A DNA stretch of 64,000 nucleotides from CALREJ01 sp964533375 (GTDB lineage: Bacteria > Patescibacteriota > Gracilibacteria > Peribacterales > Peribacteraceae): assembly GCA_964533375.1 (NCBI GenBank), contig CAZHLW010000001.1, forward strand, positions 496,001-560,000, in the 5' to 3' direction. How positions within the stretch are numbered: the stretch's first letter is position 1; every line of letters starts with the position of its first letter. Under the pieces are notes generated by a model. It had not been told where the DNA came from, did no database searches, and worked only from the letters and a program-made list of their open reading frames with translations. Made by a program: the position numbers and the translations under genes. Shown in pieces: positions 1-7,648 of this stretch.

Positions 1-277
1 AGTTTTGAAGAGGGGCCTGCGAAGCAAACGGTACCTGAATGCGGACAGACGGCGGCAATTCCTCATCCGTCGGCTGACTTGCGACCGCTGCTTCCGATGA
101 CGTGTTCTGCGTGACCGCTGATGACAGACGGGATGTGACCGATGATGTCTGTGCTACAGATGAATCGTTACCGGCTAACGGAAAGACGACAGACGGTTCC
201 TGATTGATAGCAATAGCGGCGTAAGCACCGATACTGACAATAACTATGCCGGCGAGGATGACGGGGAAAGGTCGCAT
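1..277 (-). CDS. Membrane-anchored C39-like peptidase, N-terminal part (runs off the window)
   Basis: This is the first 92 codons of a gene that continues beyond the left edge. It begins with an ATG at 275-277, has a membrane segment at about residues 5-22 and then a Ser/Thr-rich stalk. The last visible residues, VPFASQAP, match the start of C39-like (Peptidase_C39_2) cysteine peptidase domains, which often begin VPFxSQAP. The catalytic Cys and His would lie outside the window. A -10-like TATACT lies about 10 bases upstream of the ATG. The reading frame and topology are clear; the peptidase assignment rests on one short motif. Confidence 0.6.
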   Translation of the reverse strand, partial: MRPFPVILAGIVIVSIGAYAAIAINQEPSVVFPLAGNDSSVAQTSSVTSRLSSAVTQNTSSEAAVASQPTDEELPPSVRIQVPFASQAPLQN

Positions 278-363
278 GTGAGAAGGGAAGTATAATGATA
301 AGACAGTCTACTCTTCTTTTTCTTACGAAGGTGTAGAATCATTCTGCATTTTTCCCACCACTT

Positions 364-1014
364 ATGAAACTCTTCCTTGATACCGCAAACGTTGAACAAG
401 TCGCACTCGCTGCCAGCTGGGGCGTACTCGATGGTGTGACAACCAATCCGTCACTCGTTGCGAAGGAAGGAAAGGATTTCAAGAAAACCGTTGTTGAAAT
501 GTGTAAATATGCTCCTTGTGTGAGTGCGCAAGTCACCGCGACAGACTTTGAAGGCATGAAGAAGCAGGGAACCGAATACGCGAAGTGGCACAAGAATGTG
601 TATGTGAAAGTCCCGATGACAACGGAAGGTCTGAAGGCTCTCAAGTATTTCCGCTCGAAGGGCATCCGCACGAACACAACGCTCATTTTTTCTGCATCGC
701 AGGCATTGCTCGCAGCGAAAGCCGGAGCGAACATCATCAGTCCGTTCATCGGTAGACTCGATGACATTTCCGAAGACGGCATGGCGCTTATTGGCGAGAT
801 TATGCAGATTTGGGATAACTACGACTTCGATTGCGAAGTGCTGGTCGCATCAACCCGCCATCCGCGACATATTGTGGATGCTGCCAGACTTGGCGCACAC
901 ATCTGCACGATTCCGTTTGATGTCTTCAGCAAACTGCCGAATCATCCGCTCACAGACAGTGGTATCAAGAAGTTTCAGGATGACTGGGCGAAGGTGACTG
1001 CGAAGAAGAAATAG
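364..1014 (+). CDS. tal: Transaldolase (TalC/MipB-type small transaldolase)
   Basis: This 216-residue protein has the length of the small transaldolase/fructose-6-phosphate aldolase family. It opens MKLFLDTANVEQV, keeps the GVTTNPSL strand, the Schiff-base lysine motif VYVKVPMT (about residues 79-86) and the NTTLIFS and SPFIGRLDD strands of the TIM barrel. Family role: transfer of a dihydroxyacetone unit in the non-oxidative pentose phosphate pathway. A TAGAAT -10-like hexamer lies about 25 bases upstream. A hairpin with a T-rich tail follows, and gnd, the oxidative branch enzyme, starts 79 bases downstream. Whether it acts as transaldolase or fructose-6-phosphate aldolase cannot be decided by eye. 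Confidence 0.93.
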   Translation: MKLFLDTANVEQVALAASWGVLDGVTTNPSLVAKEGKDFKKTVVEMCKYAPCVSAQVTATDFEGMKKQGTEYAKWHKNVYVKVPMTTEGLKALKYFRSKGIRTNTTLIFSASQALLAAKAGANIISPFIGRLDDISEDGMALIGEIMQIWDNYDFDCEVLVASTRHPRHIVDAARLGAHICTIPFDVFSKLPNHPLTDSGIKKFQDDWAKVTAKKK

Positions 1015-1029
1015 GCCCCCCACCCCCGA

Positions 1030-1063
1030 CCCCTCCCCCTGCGGGGAGAGGGGAGTTTTGTTT
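1030..1063 (+). terminator. Rho-independent terminator after tal
   Basis: A C-rich arm (1030-1038) pairs with a G-rich arm (1043-1053), with a short GA bulge, and is followed by TTTTGTTT. It lies between tal and gnd, so the two genes are probably transcribed separately. Confidence 0.65.
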
Positions 1064-1092
1064 CTTCTCTTAACTATGGGTAGACTCGGCGT

Positions 1093-2508
1093 ATGCAACT
1101 AGGCGTCATAGGTCTCAGTACCATGGGCAGTAACTTAGCGCGCAACGCAGCACGGAACGGTGCAACAGTTGCTGTCTTTAACCGCACAACGGAAAAGATG
1201 GAGGAATTTATCAAGGCGCATGGGAGTGAAGGGCAGTTCATTGCTTGTAAAACCATCACCGATCTCTGCACTGCACTCAGCCCATCACGGGCAATTTTGA
1301 TAATGGTGAAGGCCGGCCAACCGATTGATGATGTCATCGCCGAATTACTTCCACACCTGGCTCCCGGCGATATTCTCATTGATGGAGGAAACAGTCATTA
1401 CAACGACACGCAGCGCCGTTACAAAGAACTTGCTGCCAAACAAATTCATTTTGTGGGAATGGGCGTGAGTGGGGGAGAGGAAGGAGCATTGAAAGGCCCG
1501 AGCATGATGCCCGGTGGGTCAAAGGAAGCAGTTGATTTCCTTTTTCCATTACTGAGTCTCATGGCAGCAGACGACGGCTCGACTCCGCTCGCCGCAGGCT
1601 CTGCAGGTGGCAAATGCGTTGCGTACATTGGCGAAGGCGGTGCGGGACATTTCGTGAAGATGGTTCATAACGGCATCGAGTACGGCATGATGCAGATGAT
1701 TGCGGAGTCGTACGATCTGCTGAAGCGACTTGGCGGATTCTCCAATGAAGAACTGGGAAAGATTTTCACCGAATGGAGCACCAGTAAAGAACTGCATGGA
1801 TTTCTGATGGAAATCACGGCGAAGGTCTTTACGAAGAAAGACGCCGATACCGGTGCGGATCTGCTTGATGTCATCAAAGACGCTGCAGGCCAAAAGGGGA
1901 CCGGCAAATGGACCACGGAAGCCGCATTCACGTACGGCGTTGCCGTCCCGACTATTACCGCTGCAGTCGATGCGCGCATTATGTCGAGTGCGAAGGATTT
2001 TCGCGAAATGCAATCGAAGGCAACGCCACTCATTGTCGATGACATTGCGGTCGATAAAACAGAACTCATCAGTGATGTCCGTATGGCATTAGAACTGTCG
2101 ATGCTCAATGTCTACGCACAGGGATTGCAACTCATCAGCGAGGCATCCAAACAGGAAGGATGGAACCTGAATATTCCGGACATCTGCCGCATCTGGCGCG
2201 GAGGCTGCATCATTCGTAGCAGTATTGTGGAACTGTACCAAAAAGCATTTGCCGGCGACCGCGAGACGGGACTTGCTCTTCGTGCACGTTTTGCAGAAGG
2301 ACAAACAGTCTGGCGACACACGGTCGCTCTTGGTGCATTGCGTGGTATTCCGCTTCCGGCCATCAGCTCGTCGCTCTGGTACTACGACACCTACCGCACC
2401 GCGCGCGTTCCGCAAAACCTCATTCAGGCGCAGCGCGATTTCTTCGGTGCACACACGTTTGAACGTCTCGACAAAGAAGGATCGTTCCACGCTGACTGGA
2501 TGAATTGA
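1093..2508 (+). CDS. gnd: 6-phosphogluconate dehydrogenase, decarboxylating
   Basis: At 471 residues this is full length for the long 6PGDH family. The N-terminal Rossmann fold begins MQLGVIGLSTMGSNLA, with NRTTEK after beta-2, consistent with NADP binding. Next come the GDILIDGGNSHY strand, the catalytic signature GVSGGEEGALKGPSMMPGG (about residues 120-140) and the KMVHNGIEYGMMQ helix with the catalytic Lys. The C-terminal DYFGAHT-like segment appears as RDFFGAHTFER. It would oxidatively decarboxylate 6-phosphogluconate to ribulose-5-phosphate. It is convergent with the ROK kinase gene, with only an AT-rich inverted repeat between. Confidence 0.96.
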   Translation: MQLGVIGLSTMGSNLARNAARNGATVAVFNRTTEKMEEFIKAHGSEGQFIACKTITDLCTALSPSRAILIMVKAGQPIDDVIAELLPHLAPGDILIDGGNSHYNDTQRRYKELAAKQIHFVGMGVSGGEEGALKGPSMMPGGSKEAVDFLFPLLSLMAADDGSTPLAAGSAGGKCVAYIGEGGAGHFVKMVHNGIEYGMMQMIAESYDLLKRLGGFSNEELGKIFTEWSTSKELHGFLMEITAKVFTKKDADTGADLLDVIKDAAGQKGTGKWTTEAAFTYGVAVPTITAAVDARIMSSAKDFREMQSKATPLIVDDIAVDKTELISDVRMALELSMLNVYAQGLQLISEASKQEGWNLNIPDICRIWRGGCIIRSSIVELYQKAFAGDRETGLALRARFAEGQTVWRHTVALGALRGIPLPAISSSLWYYDTYRTARVPQNLIQAQRDFFGAHTFERLDKEGSFHADWMN

Positions 2509-2564
2509 AAATTGATAATGGAAAAAAGAAAAATTTTCAATTATCAATTTTCCATTTTCAATTA
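2503..2564. repeat. AT-rich palindromic repeat (family A), probable bidirectional terminator
   Basis: Two arms related to AATTGAAAATTGATAAT and its complement form an imperfect hairpin of about 19 bp between the convergent gnd and ROK genes. T-runs on both strands fit a bidirectional terminator. Related units occur at 15362-15394 and 29119-29155. Confidence 0.6.
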
Positions 2565-3421
2565 AGGAGCGCTGCACCCAAAGCCCCAGACGACTCCAGT
2601 TCTGCAATTGCAATATGTGGCAGTGGGGTAGCCGGCAGCGTCCATTTCTTGAGTTCATCAACCACTTTTGAAAGATGCGGCTTGAGTGCACGGCCCGCGC
2701 TTCCTCCCAGCACAATACAATCAGGATCGAAAGCGTAGGTCAGGTTTGTGCAGAGCCACGCGACTTCGCGGAAAATATCCGGCTGCATCCAGTCGCAGAC
2801 TGCTCCCTCCAGATAATCCTCCGGCTTCTGTGCTGCGGTACAGCGGTGACCCATAGCGGACCCCGACAGGAACTGTTCGACTTCGCCGCGCATATCGTCG
2901 GTGTTGTAGGGCGGTTTGCCCGGTACCAGCAGCATGTGGCCGAGTTCGCCGGCGAATCCATGACTGCCCTGGAAGATTTTCCCGTTGATGACAATGCCGC
3001 CGCCCACGCCTGTTCCCATCGTGATACCGATGACAATGCTTTTTCCTTTGCCTGCTCCCAGTGTTGCCTCTGCCAAGGCGAAGCATCCTGCATCGTTTGC
3101 CACAAAGACCGGCAGATCCAGTTCTTTTGCCAGAATGCTTTTTGCTTTCACATTGTTTCCTGCACTGATGTTTGGCGTATGAATGACAATGCCATCCGGC
3201 TGGTGAATGAGTCCCGGAATACCGACACCCACGCGGATAGTCTGCGGGGTGCACATTTTCCTGGCAATCTGGATGCAATCCCGCAGCGCCAGTTCCAGCC
3301 CCGCCGTTGCATTTGTCACAATACGTTCTTCGGTCTGGCGTTCAAATGTCTGTGCGTCGTAGCGTGCGACAATCGTTTTTGTACCGCCCAGATCAATACC
3401 GATCACAGAAGTGTTTTTCAT
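2558..3421 (-). CDS. ROK-family sugar kinase (glucokinase-like)
   Basis: This 287-residue protein belongs to the ROK family of ATP-dependent sugar kinases. The N-terminal phosphate-binding loop is IGIDLGGTKT. GVGIPGLIHQPDG, VFVANDAGCFALAE (with the catalytic-type Asp) and GITMGTGVGGGIVINGK follow in order, and GFAGELGHML is the ROK ExGHM motif. The usual zinc-binding Cys cluster (CxCGxxGCxE) is absent, as in some bacterial glucokinases. I chose the ATG at 3421; a GTG six bases upstream in frame is possible. Likely product is a hexose 6-phosphate, but the sugar is not determined. Confidence 0.88.
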   Translation of the reverse strand: MKNTSVIGIDLGGTKTIVARYDAQTFERQTEERIVTNATAGLELALRDCIQIARKMCTPQTIRVGVGIPGLIHQPDGIVIHTPNISAGNNVKAKSILAKELDLPVFVANDAGCFALAEATLGAGKGKSIVIGITMGTGVGGGIVINGKIFQGSHGFAGELGHMLLVPGKPPYNTDDMRGEVEQFLSGSAMGHRCTAAQKPEDYLEGAVCDWMQPDIFREVAWLCTNLTYAFDPDCIVLGGSAGRALKPHLSKVVDELKKWTLPATPLPHIAIAELESSGALGAALLN

Positions 3422-3447
3422 AGGCACACAATATCACGATCATTTTC

Positions 3448-3476
3448 TTGGCGCACTTTTCGACTTGTAGTATAAT
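3448..3476 (+). promoter_or_regulatory. Promoter TTGGCG-N17-TATAAT
   Basis: A good -10 hexamer at 3471-3476 and a fair -35 at 3448-3453 are 17 bases apart. It points toward the sigma factor gene but leaves about 140 bases of leader, so it may be a distal promoter of that gene or drive a short RNA. Confidence 0.5.
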
Positions 3477-3565
3477 AGGGAGAAAACTTTATTTTTTGGC
3501 ATGCTGTAGCGGAAAAATTCACATCATCGGTCAAGGCAATATCGTCAGAAACCGGACAAATGCTC

Positions 3566-3593
3566 CTGACAAATCCGTCGATATTCTTAGAAT
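3566..3593 (+). promoter_or_regulatory. Proximal promoter of the ECF sigma gene, CTGACA-N16-TAGAAT
   Basis: The -35 at 3566-3571 and -10 at 3588-3593 are 16 bases apart, leaving a leader of about 20 bases before the ATG at 3620. Confidence 0.5.
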
Positions 3594-3619
3594 GAGAGAT
3601 TCATTCCCCCCATTCTTCT

Positions 3620-4156
3620 ATGTCACCACCCGCCACACTTGTGACTGGTACAGCACTGTCCGCTCTCGAGCGGGAATTTTTGGCAGCGTACGATGCGTAC
3701 TCGGATGCCATTTTCCGCCATTGCTATTTCCGTTCGTTCGACCGCGAGCGCGGAAAGGACCTGATGCAGGAAACATTCATGCGCGTCTGGCAGTACCTTG
3801 CCAAAGGCGGCGAGGTCCAGAACATGCGTGCGTTCCTGTACCGCGTCGCAAACAATCTACTTGCGGATGAGGCACGCAAGAAAAAGGAAATGTCTTTGGA
3901 TAAACTGCAGGAAGAAGGCTTCGATCCGGGCAAGGACGAAACGCCGCTCATGCAGTCAAAAATCGAACACAGCCGTGTGATGCAGTCTATTTCGCATCTG
4001 GACAAAAGTTATCGTGACATGATTGTCATGCGGTATGTCAGCGAACTCTCACCATCAGAAATCGCGGAAGTCACGGGCGAATCCGCCAATACAGTGTCCG
4101 TCCGTATCTACCGCGGGCTCAAACAACTCCGGTCGTTTTTAGCCGTTTCCTACTAG
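3620..4156 (+). CDS. Sigma-70 family (ECF-type) RNA polymerase sigma factor
   Basis: This 178-residue protein has only sigma regions 2 and 4. Region 2 (about residues 20-85) includes AIFRHCYFRSFDRERGKDLMQ, the conserved QETFMRVWQYL helix and FLYRVANNLLADEAR. Region 4 (about 120-175) has YRDMIVMRYVSELSPSEIAEV and a helix-turn-helix ending VSVRIYRGLKQLR. The domain order and length fit ECF (group 4) sigma factors, which direct RNA polymerase to stress or envelope promoters. No recognisable membrane anti-sigma factor follows; instead a 53-codon ORF starts 34 bases downstream. The ATG follows a C/T-rich tract with no Shine-Dalgarno sequence. Confidence 0.92.
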   Translation: MSPPATLVTGTALSALEREFLAAYDAYSDAIFRHCYFRSFDRERGKDLMQETFMRVWQYLAKGGEVQNMRAFLYRVANNLLADEARKKKEMSLDKLQEEGFDPGKDETPLMQSKIEHSRVMQSISHLDKSYRDMIVMRYVSELSPSEIAEVTGESANTVSVRIYRGLKQLRSFLAVSY

Positions 4157-4190
4157 TCGTTCCTTTTTTATCCTCTTCATCCTCTTTTTT

Positions 4191-4352
4191 ATGGACCTGT
4201 CACTGTCGCGCTTCTTCCGGGATGCACGTTCAGAGAGACTGTCCGATGATGAGAAACTGGCACTGAAGAAAAAGCTGATTGCAGCTCTTCATGTGCCGCC
4301 CGTCCTTGCTCTGGTCAGGATGGAACTTTCTCCCGTCGCCATTTCCGACTGA
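4191..4352 (+). CDS. Small protein (53 aa) downstream of the ECF sigma factor
   Basis: A 53-codon ORF (ATG 4191, TGA 4350-4352) encodes a soluble, charged peptide beginning MDLSLSRFFRDARSERLSDD and containing a Lys-rich helix (EKLALKKKL). It has no membrane segment or cysteines. It lies 34 bases after the sigma gene and is followed by a hairpin, so the two probably form one transcript. I do not recognise a family. Position suggests a regulator or accessory of the sigma factor, but that is inference from context only. Confidence 0.5.
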   Translation: MDLSLSRFFRDARSERLSDDEKLALKKKLIAALHVPPVLALVRMELSPVAISD

Positions 4353-4379
4353 TACTTCTACCGTACTAAACGCCCAAGT

Positions 4380-4404
4380 CCCCGGCACCACTCCGGGGAT
4401 TTTG
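4380..4404 (+). terminator. Hairpin terminator of the sigma-factor unit
   Basis: CCCCGG (4380-4385) pairs with CCGGGG (4393-4398) and is followed by a short ATTTT tract. Confidence 0.5.
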
Positions 4405-4411
4405 GTATGAT
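4403..4411 (+). promoter_or_regulatory. Extended -10 promoter of the nuclease gene
   Basis: TGGTATGAT is an extended -10 element that ends 8 bases before the ATG at 4420. It overlaps a TTG at 4411 that would otherwise be a candidate start, which favours the ATG. Confidence 0.5.
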
Positions 4412-4419
4412 TGCCATCC

Positions 4420-5145
4420 ATGCGCACGAGAAACATCTACGATCCGGCATCGAAGGAGCCCTACGCGCTCAGCAGATCCAAACTGGAACTGTTTCTGGAT
4501 TGCCCGCGCTGTTTTTATCTGGATCGGAAAACAGGTGTAGGCCGGGTGGATAGCATGCCCTATACGCTAAATCTGGCTGTTGATGCATTGCTGAAAAAAG
4601 AATTCGATCTCTACAGAGCCAAAGGCGAAGCGCATCCGATGATGATTACCTGCGGCGTGGAAGCAGTTCCGTTTCGCCACAAAGACTTCCTGACCTGGCG
4701 CGATTCACCGCAGGGCATTTCCACACTCCACACGCCTACAAACTTCCAGCTGTTTGGTATTCCTGATGACATCTGGATCAACGACAAAGATGAATTGATT
4801 GTGGTCGACTACAAAGCAACCAGCACGATTGCCACCATCACTCTTGATGGACGTGATTCGTACAAACGGCAGATGGAATGCTATCAGTGGTTACTTCGTG
4901 CGAATGGATTTTCGGTGAGCTCAACCGGCTACATCGTCTACGCAAACGCCATCAAAGACAAAGATCTCTTCGACCGTACGCTGGAATTCACCATCCAGAT
5001 GTTGCCTTACGAAGGCGATGATGGATGGATCGACGATGCATTGCGGGGCGCAAAAGAATGCTTGCAAGGCGAACTGCCGCCGCCGTATGTGGAGGATTGT
5101 GAATGGTGTGCGTACCGACGAGATGCAAGAAATGCCGAATCCTAA
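4420..5145 (+). CDS. PD-(D/E)XK nuclease family protein with Fe-S-type cysteines (RecB/Cas4-like)
   Basis: This 241-residue protein has the PDDEXK_1/RecB-like layout. The core motif is DELIVVDYKAT (about residues 124-134), giving the Asp and Lys of the nuclease site. Two pairs of cysteines flank the core: DCPRCFY near residue 25 and EDCEWCAYR near the C-terminus. This arrangement in Cas4, AddB and related nucleases binds a 4Fe-4S cluster. No cas genes or CRISPR array are nearby, so a role in general DNA repair is more likely than adaptation. The ATG start at 4420 is supported by the extended -10 just upstream. Confidence 0.82.
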   Translation: MRTRNIYDPASKEPYALSRSKLELFLDCPRCFYLDRKTGVGRVDSMPYTLNLAVDALLKKEFDLYRAKGEAHPMMITCGVEAVPFRHKDFLTWRDSPQGISTLHTPTNFQLFGIPDDIWINDKDELIVVDYKATSTIATITLDGRDSYKRQMECYQWLLRANGFSVSSTGYIVYANAIKDKDLFDRTLEFTIQMLPYEGDDGWIDDALRGAKECLQGELPPPYVEDCEWCAYRRDARNAES

Positions 5146-5208
5146 GAGATTTCGGGTTCATTCCCTCTTTTCGTTCCGGATCAATATCCATATACTGCCC
5201 CTACTCCA

Positions 5209-5298
5209 GGAGAGGTGGCCGAGTGGCTGAAGGCACCACACTGCTAACGTGGCAGGCTCGAAAGAGTCTCGAGGGTTCGAATCCCTCCCTCTCCGCCA
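5209..5298 (+). tRNA. tRNA-Ser (anticodon GCU)
   Basis: The acceptor stem GGAGAGG (5209-5215) pairs with CCTCTCC (5288-5294), and CCA is encoded at 5296-5298. The anticodon loop CTGCTAA gives GCU. A long variable arm and a T-arm containing GGTTCGAATCC identify a class II serine tRNA. A TATACT hexamer lies just upstream. Confidence 0.95.
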
Positions 5299-5317
5299 GG
5301 AAGACCACCGCTTATGC

Positions 5318-5650
5318 TCAGTCGTCTGGATTTGAGCGAATGTACTCAAGCATTAATTGTGTCACCCTTGTTACAGTATAATCTTTTGGATTTTGGATGA
5401 TTTTTTCGGGATGAAAGAAATTGTGTTCTTCAACAACCAGTTTACTGTTTAGAACAGAGCCGCTGACAGAAAAATAAAACCGGCGCCTGGCTTCTGCCGT
5501 ATATATTTCGATGGTTAAACCTGTTGAGGTGAGTGAATCAACTATGGAAAGAGTGTCATCACTTTTTTCAGTTGCGAGGGTTGCTGTGACGGTGCATTCA
5601 CATCCTATGTTATTGTAAATAGCTGCCCCGAGATCTTCAAAATCTGACAT
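5318..5650 (-). CDS. Hypothetical protein coupled to the L,D-transpeptidase gene
   Basis: This 110-residue soluble protein (starts MSDFEDLGAAIYNNIG) has alternating beta-type sequence and no signal peptide or membrane segment. Its ATG at 5648-5650 lies inside the last codons of the upstream L,D-transpeptidase gene (14-bp overlap), which implies translational coupling. I do not recognise a family. The pair shares the strong promoter at 6203-6230. Confidence 0.7.
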   Translation of the reverse strand: MSDFEDLGAAIYNNIGCECTVTATLATEKSDDTLSIVDSLTSTGLTIEIYTAEARRRFYFSVSGSVLNSKLVVEEHNFFHPEKIIQNPKDYTVTRVTQLMLEYIRSNPDD

Positions 5651-6194
5651 TGGCTTGCAAGGTTGTATTGCTACTCATTTGAGGTAATCCTTTAACTGTC
5701 GCCACCTCCAAACGCTCGTCATTTAAGGTGTAGGTCTGGGCAAGGAGTTCCAGCACCGTGTCTGATACCAGAATACAGCCCATGCTCTTGTAGCGGTCGG
5801 TATCGGCCAGGATTTCCTCAATATTGCCGGTCGCGTGGATACCGTAGTTCGTGTCGCTGCCGTCAATATAAAGGCGCAGGAAGAGGCCGCTTTTTCCAAA
5901 CGTACCGCGGTCTCTCTGGATGGTGGTCGACTGCACGGTCCAGTTCTCTTCCGGCGTTGCAGCGTTGTAGGTCTTTTTGAGGTAACGGACGGTCTTCTGC
6001 TGGCCGGACCCGATCTTGAAGGTGGTATACGAACCGTTCGAGTGAACGATATACCCCTGATTGGCTTCTGTATCAGCAATAAACCGATCGCTCTGCTGCG
6101 GAATCCACTGATCCAGCGGGATAGCCTGTGCTGTGGCGCCAACGTTCGAAGTTGCCGCTACGAAGCCAAAAAGCAGAGAGAGGATCTGTTGCAT
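5637..6194 (-). CDS. Putative L,D-transpeptidase (YkuD-like), secreted
   Basis: This 185-residue protein starts with a signal-peptide-like segment (about residues 1-24, ending in TAQA). The C-terminal half has a YkuD-type active-site region: YGIHATGN (His120) followed by YKSMGCILVSD (Ser137, Cys140). In typical L,D-transpeptidases this is HG(T/N)...SHGCIR; here His and Arg around the Cys are replaced by Met and Leu, so the catalytic Cys is kept but the motif is degenerate. Family role: 3-3 crosslinking of peptidoglycan or anchoring of proteins to it. The start is fixed by a promoter whose -10 ends 8 bases before the ATG. Confidence 0.7.
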   Translation of the reverse strand: MQQILSLLFGFVAATSNVGATAQAIPLDQWIPQQSDRFIADTEANQGYIVHSNGSYTTFKIGSGQQKTVRYLKKTYNAATPEENWTVQSTTIQRDRGTFGKSGLFLRLYIDGSDTNYGIHATGNIEEILADTDRYKSMGCILVSDTVLELLAQTYTLNDERLEVATVKGLPQMSSNTTLQANVRF

Positions 6195-6202
6195 AGATAG
6201 AT

Positions 6203-6230
6203 ATAATAGATTTTTCTATGTTTTTGTCAA
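6203..6230 (-). promoter_or_regulatory. Promoter TTGACA-N16-TATTAT for the L,D-transpeptidase gene
   Basis: On the minus strand the -35 TTGACA lies at 6225-6230 and the -10 TATTAT at 6203-6208. The ATG begins 8 bases after the -10, so the transcript should have almost no leader. Confidence 0.75.
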
Positions 6231-6391
6231 TGAAATGTAAACTATCTAAAATGGTCTATAAGTATAAAATTTAGTACATATAAGGCGAATCAGCTCATAG
6301 ATTGAATACATAATGTATACAATAATAAGACTTTCTCCGATACCTCAAAATATTGCGTAGAATCAGCAATCCTCTAAGCTTTAGTCGCTTT

Positions 6392-7297
6392 ATGACTGGC
6401 TCCATGACCCACATTCCCGTGCTGGAGGATACTGTCCTCACCTTACTTGCCCCGAAGAGGGGAGAGACGGTTCTGGATGTCACTCTCGGCCTTGCCGGTC
6501 ACGCAACACGGTTTTTGCAGGCCACAGCGCCAAACGGACGATTGATCGGGCTGGATGCGGACGCCGTAAATCTGGCTTTTGCGTCCGAAAAACTGAAGGA
6601 ATTTGGTGACCGCGTGGAACTGCATCACGTGAATTTCGGCGAATTGCCGTCATTGGAATTGCCGCCCATCAATATCCTGTTTGCGGATTTGGGCCTGAGT
6701 TCGCCGCATGTGGACGATCCTGAAAGGGGATTTACGTTTCGCACCGAAGCACCTCTCGATTTACGGTTCGATAGAACGCAAGGCTGGAGCGCTGCCGATC
6801 TGCTCGAACGATCAACGGAAGACCGGATAGCGGAGATCATGCGCGATTACGGCGAGCTCTTCCAGCAGGCAAAACGGATCGGGCGGGAGCTGGCGGGCAA
6901 GAGATTTGAAACCACAACGGAACTGTGTGCGGCAATCGAAAAAGTTTTTACCTTCAAAGCCAAGTCGCTCTACCCGCAAATTTTCCAGGCCCTGCGCATT
7001 GCGGTGAATGATGAACTTGGCGTCCTTACCACACTTCTCGAAACAGGACCGTTCTTACTGGCACCCGGCGGACGCATGGGCGTTATCAGTTTTCATTCGC
7101 TGGAAGACCGCATGGTAAAGCATGCGTTCCGCACGCTCAGTACACCGGAGAAAGATCCCATCACCGGAAAAATTTCGAAGAAAGCGCCGTTTGAAGTTTT
7201 GACACCGAAAGCAGTCGTCCCGACAGATGAAGAAGTGACTACAAACCCTCGCGCACGTAGCGTCAAGTTTCGGATTCTGCAGCGCTCTGTAGAATGA
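6392..7297 (+). CDS. rsmH: 16S rRNA (cytosine(1402)-N(4))-methyltransferase
   Basis: This RsmH/MraW protein has about 301 residues (E. coli 313). The opening THIPVLEDTVLTLL is typical. The SAM-binding motif is ETVLDVTLGLAGHAT, and ILFADLGLSSPHVDDPERGF carries the family DLGxSSxQxD-like motif. PLDLRFD, SLYPQIFQALRIAVNDEL and ISFHSLEDRMVK follow in order. It N4-methylates C1402 of 16S rRNA. ATGs at 6392 and 6404 are both plausible starts; a TAGAAT -10-like element is at 6357-6362. The gene is followed at once by an FtsL-like gene, the usual order at the head of dcw clusters. Confidence 0.94.
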   Translation: MTGSMTHIPVLEDTVLTLLAPKRGETVLDVTLGLAGHATRFLQATAPNGRLIGLDADAVNLAFASEKLKEFGDRVELHHVNFGELPSLELPPINILFADLGLSSPHVDDPERGFTFRTEAPLDLRFDRTQGWSAADLLERSTEDRIAEIMRDYGELFQQAKRIGRELAGKRFETTTELCAAIEKVFTFKAKSLYPQIFQALRIAVNDELGVLTTLLETGPFLLAPGGRMGVISFHSLEDRMVKHAFRTLSTPEKDPITGKISKKAPFEVLTPKAVVPTDEEVTTNPRARSVKFRILQRSVE

Positions 7298-7307
7298 CAT
7301 CTCTTTC

Positions 7308-7640
7308 ATGTCTGTGTTTTCCTCCCGCAAGTCGGCCGTCACAAAACGTTCCTCGCTCGGAACACTGGTGGACCAGAGCACGATGCTCCTGATGGTCGCG
7401 ATCGGGTCGCTCATTTTGCTGCTTGCGCTCCTCATTCTGTTCCACGAAAACGCGAACGCTACAACCGGTTACAGACTCCGCACCCTCGAACGTCAGCGCT
7501 CGCAATTACTCCTGACCGAAGAAGTCCAAAACATGCAGATCGCCCAGCAACAGGCACTCGAAAAACTGCAGGAAGATCCGAAAATCCAGGGGATGGTGCA
7601 GGTAAAAGCGCCGACCTATATTCAGGAAACGGGACGATAA
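7308..7640 (+). CDS. FtsL/DivIC-like septum protein (putative)
   Basis: This 110-residue protein has a charged N-terminus, one membrane segment (about residues 27-46) and then an extended coiled-coil region rich in Glu, Gln and Leu. Size, topology and position 10 bases after rsmH match FtsL, the small bitopic division protein that normally follows rsmH/mraW. Sequence similarity is too weak to claim identity. No PBP or mur genes follow, so the dcw cluster is interrupted here. Confidence 0.6.
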   Translation: MSVFSSRKSAVTKRSSLGTLVDQSTMLLMVAIGSLILLLALLILFHENANATTGYRLRTLERQRSQLLLTEEVQNMQIAQQQALEKLQEDPKIQGMVQVKAPTYIQETGR

Positions 7641-7648
7641 ATTCCTTC

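Noticed and set aside
4420..5145. Cas4 of a CRISPR system
   Set aside because: The fold and cysteines fit, but there are no cas1/cas2 genes or repeats nearby.
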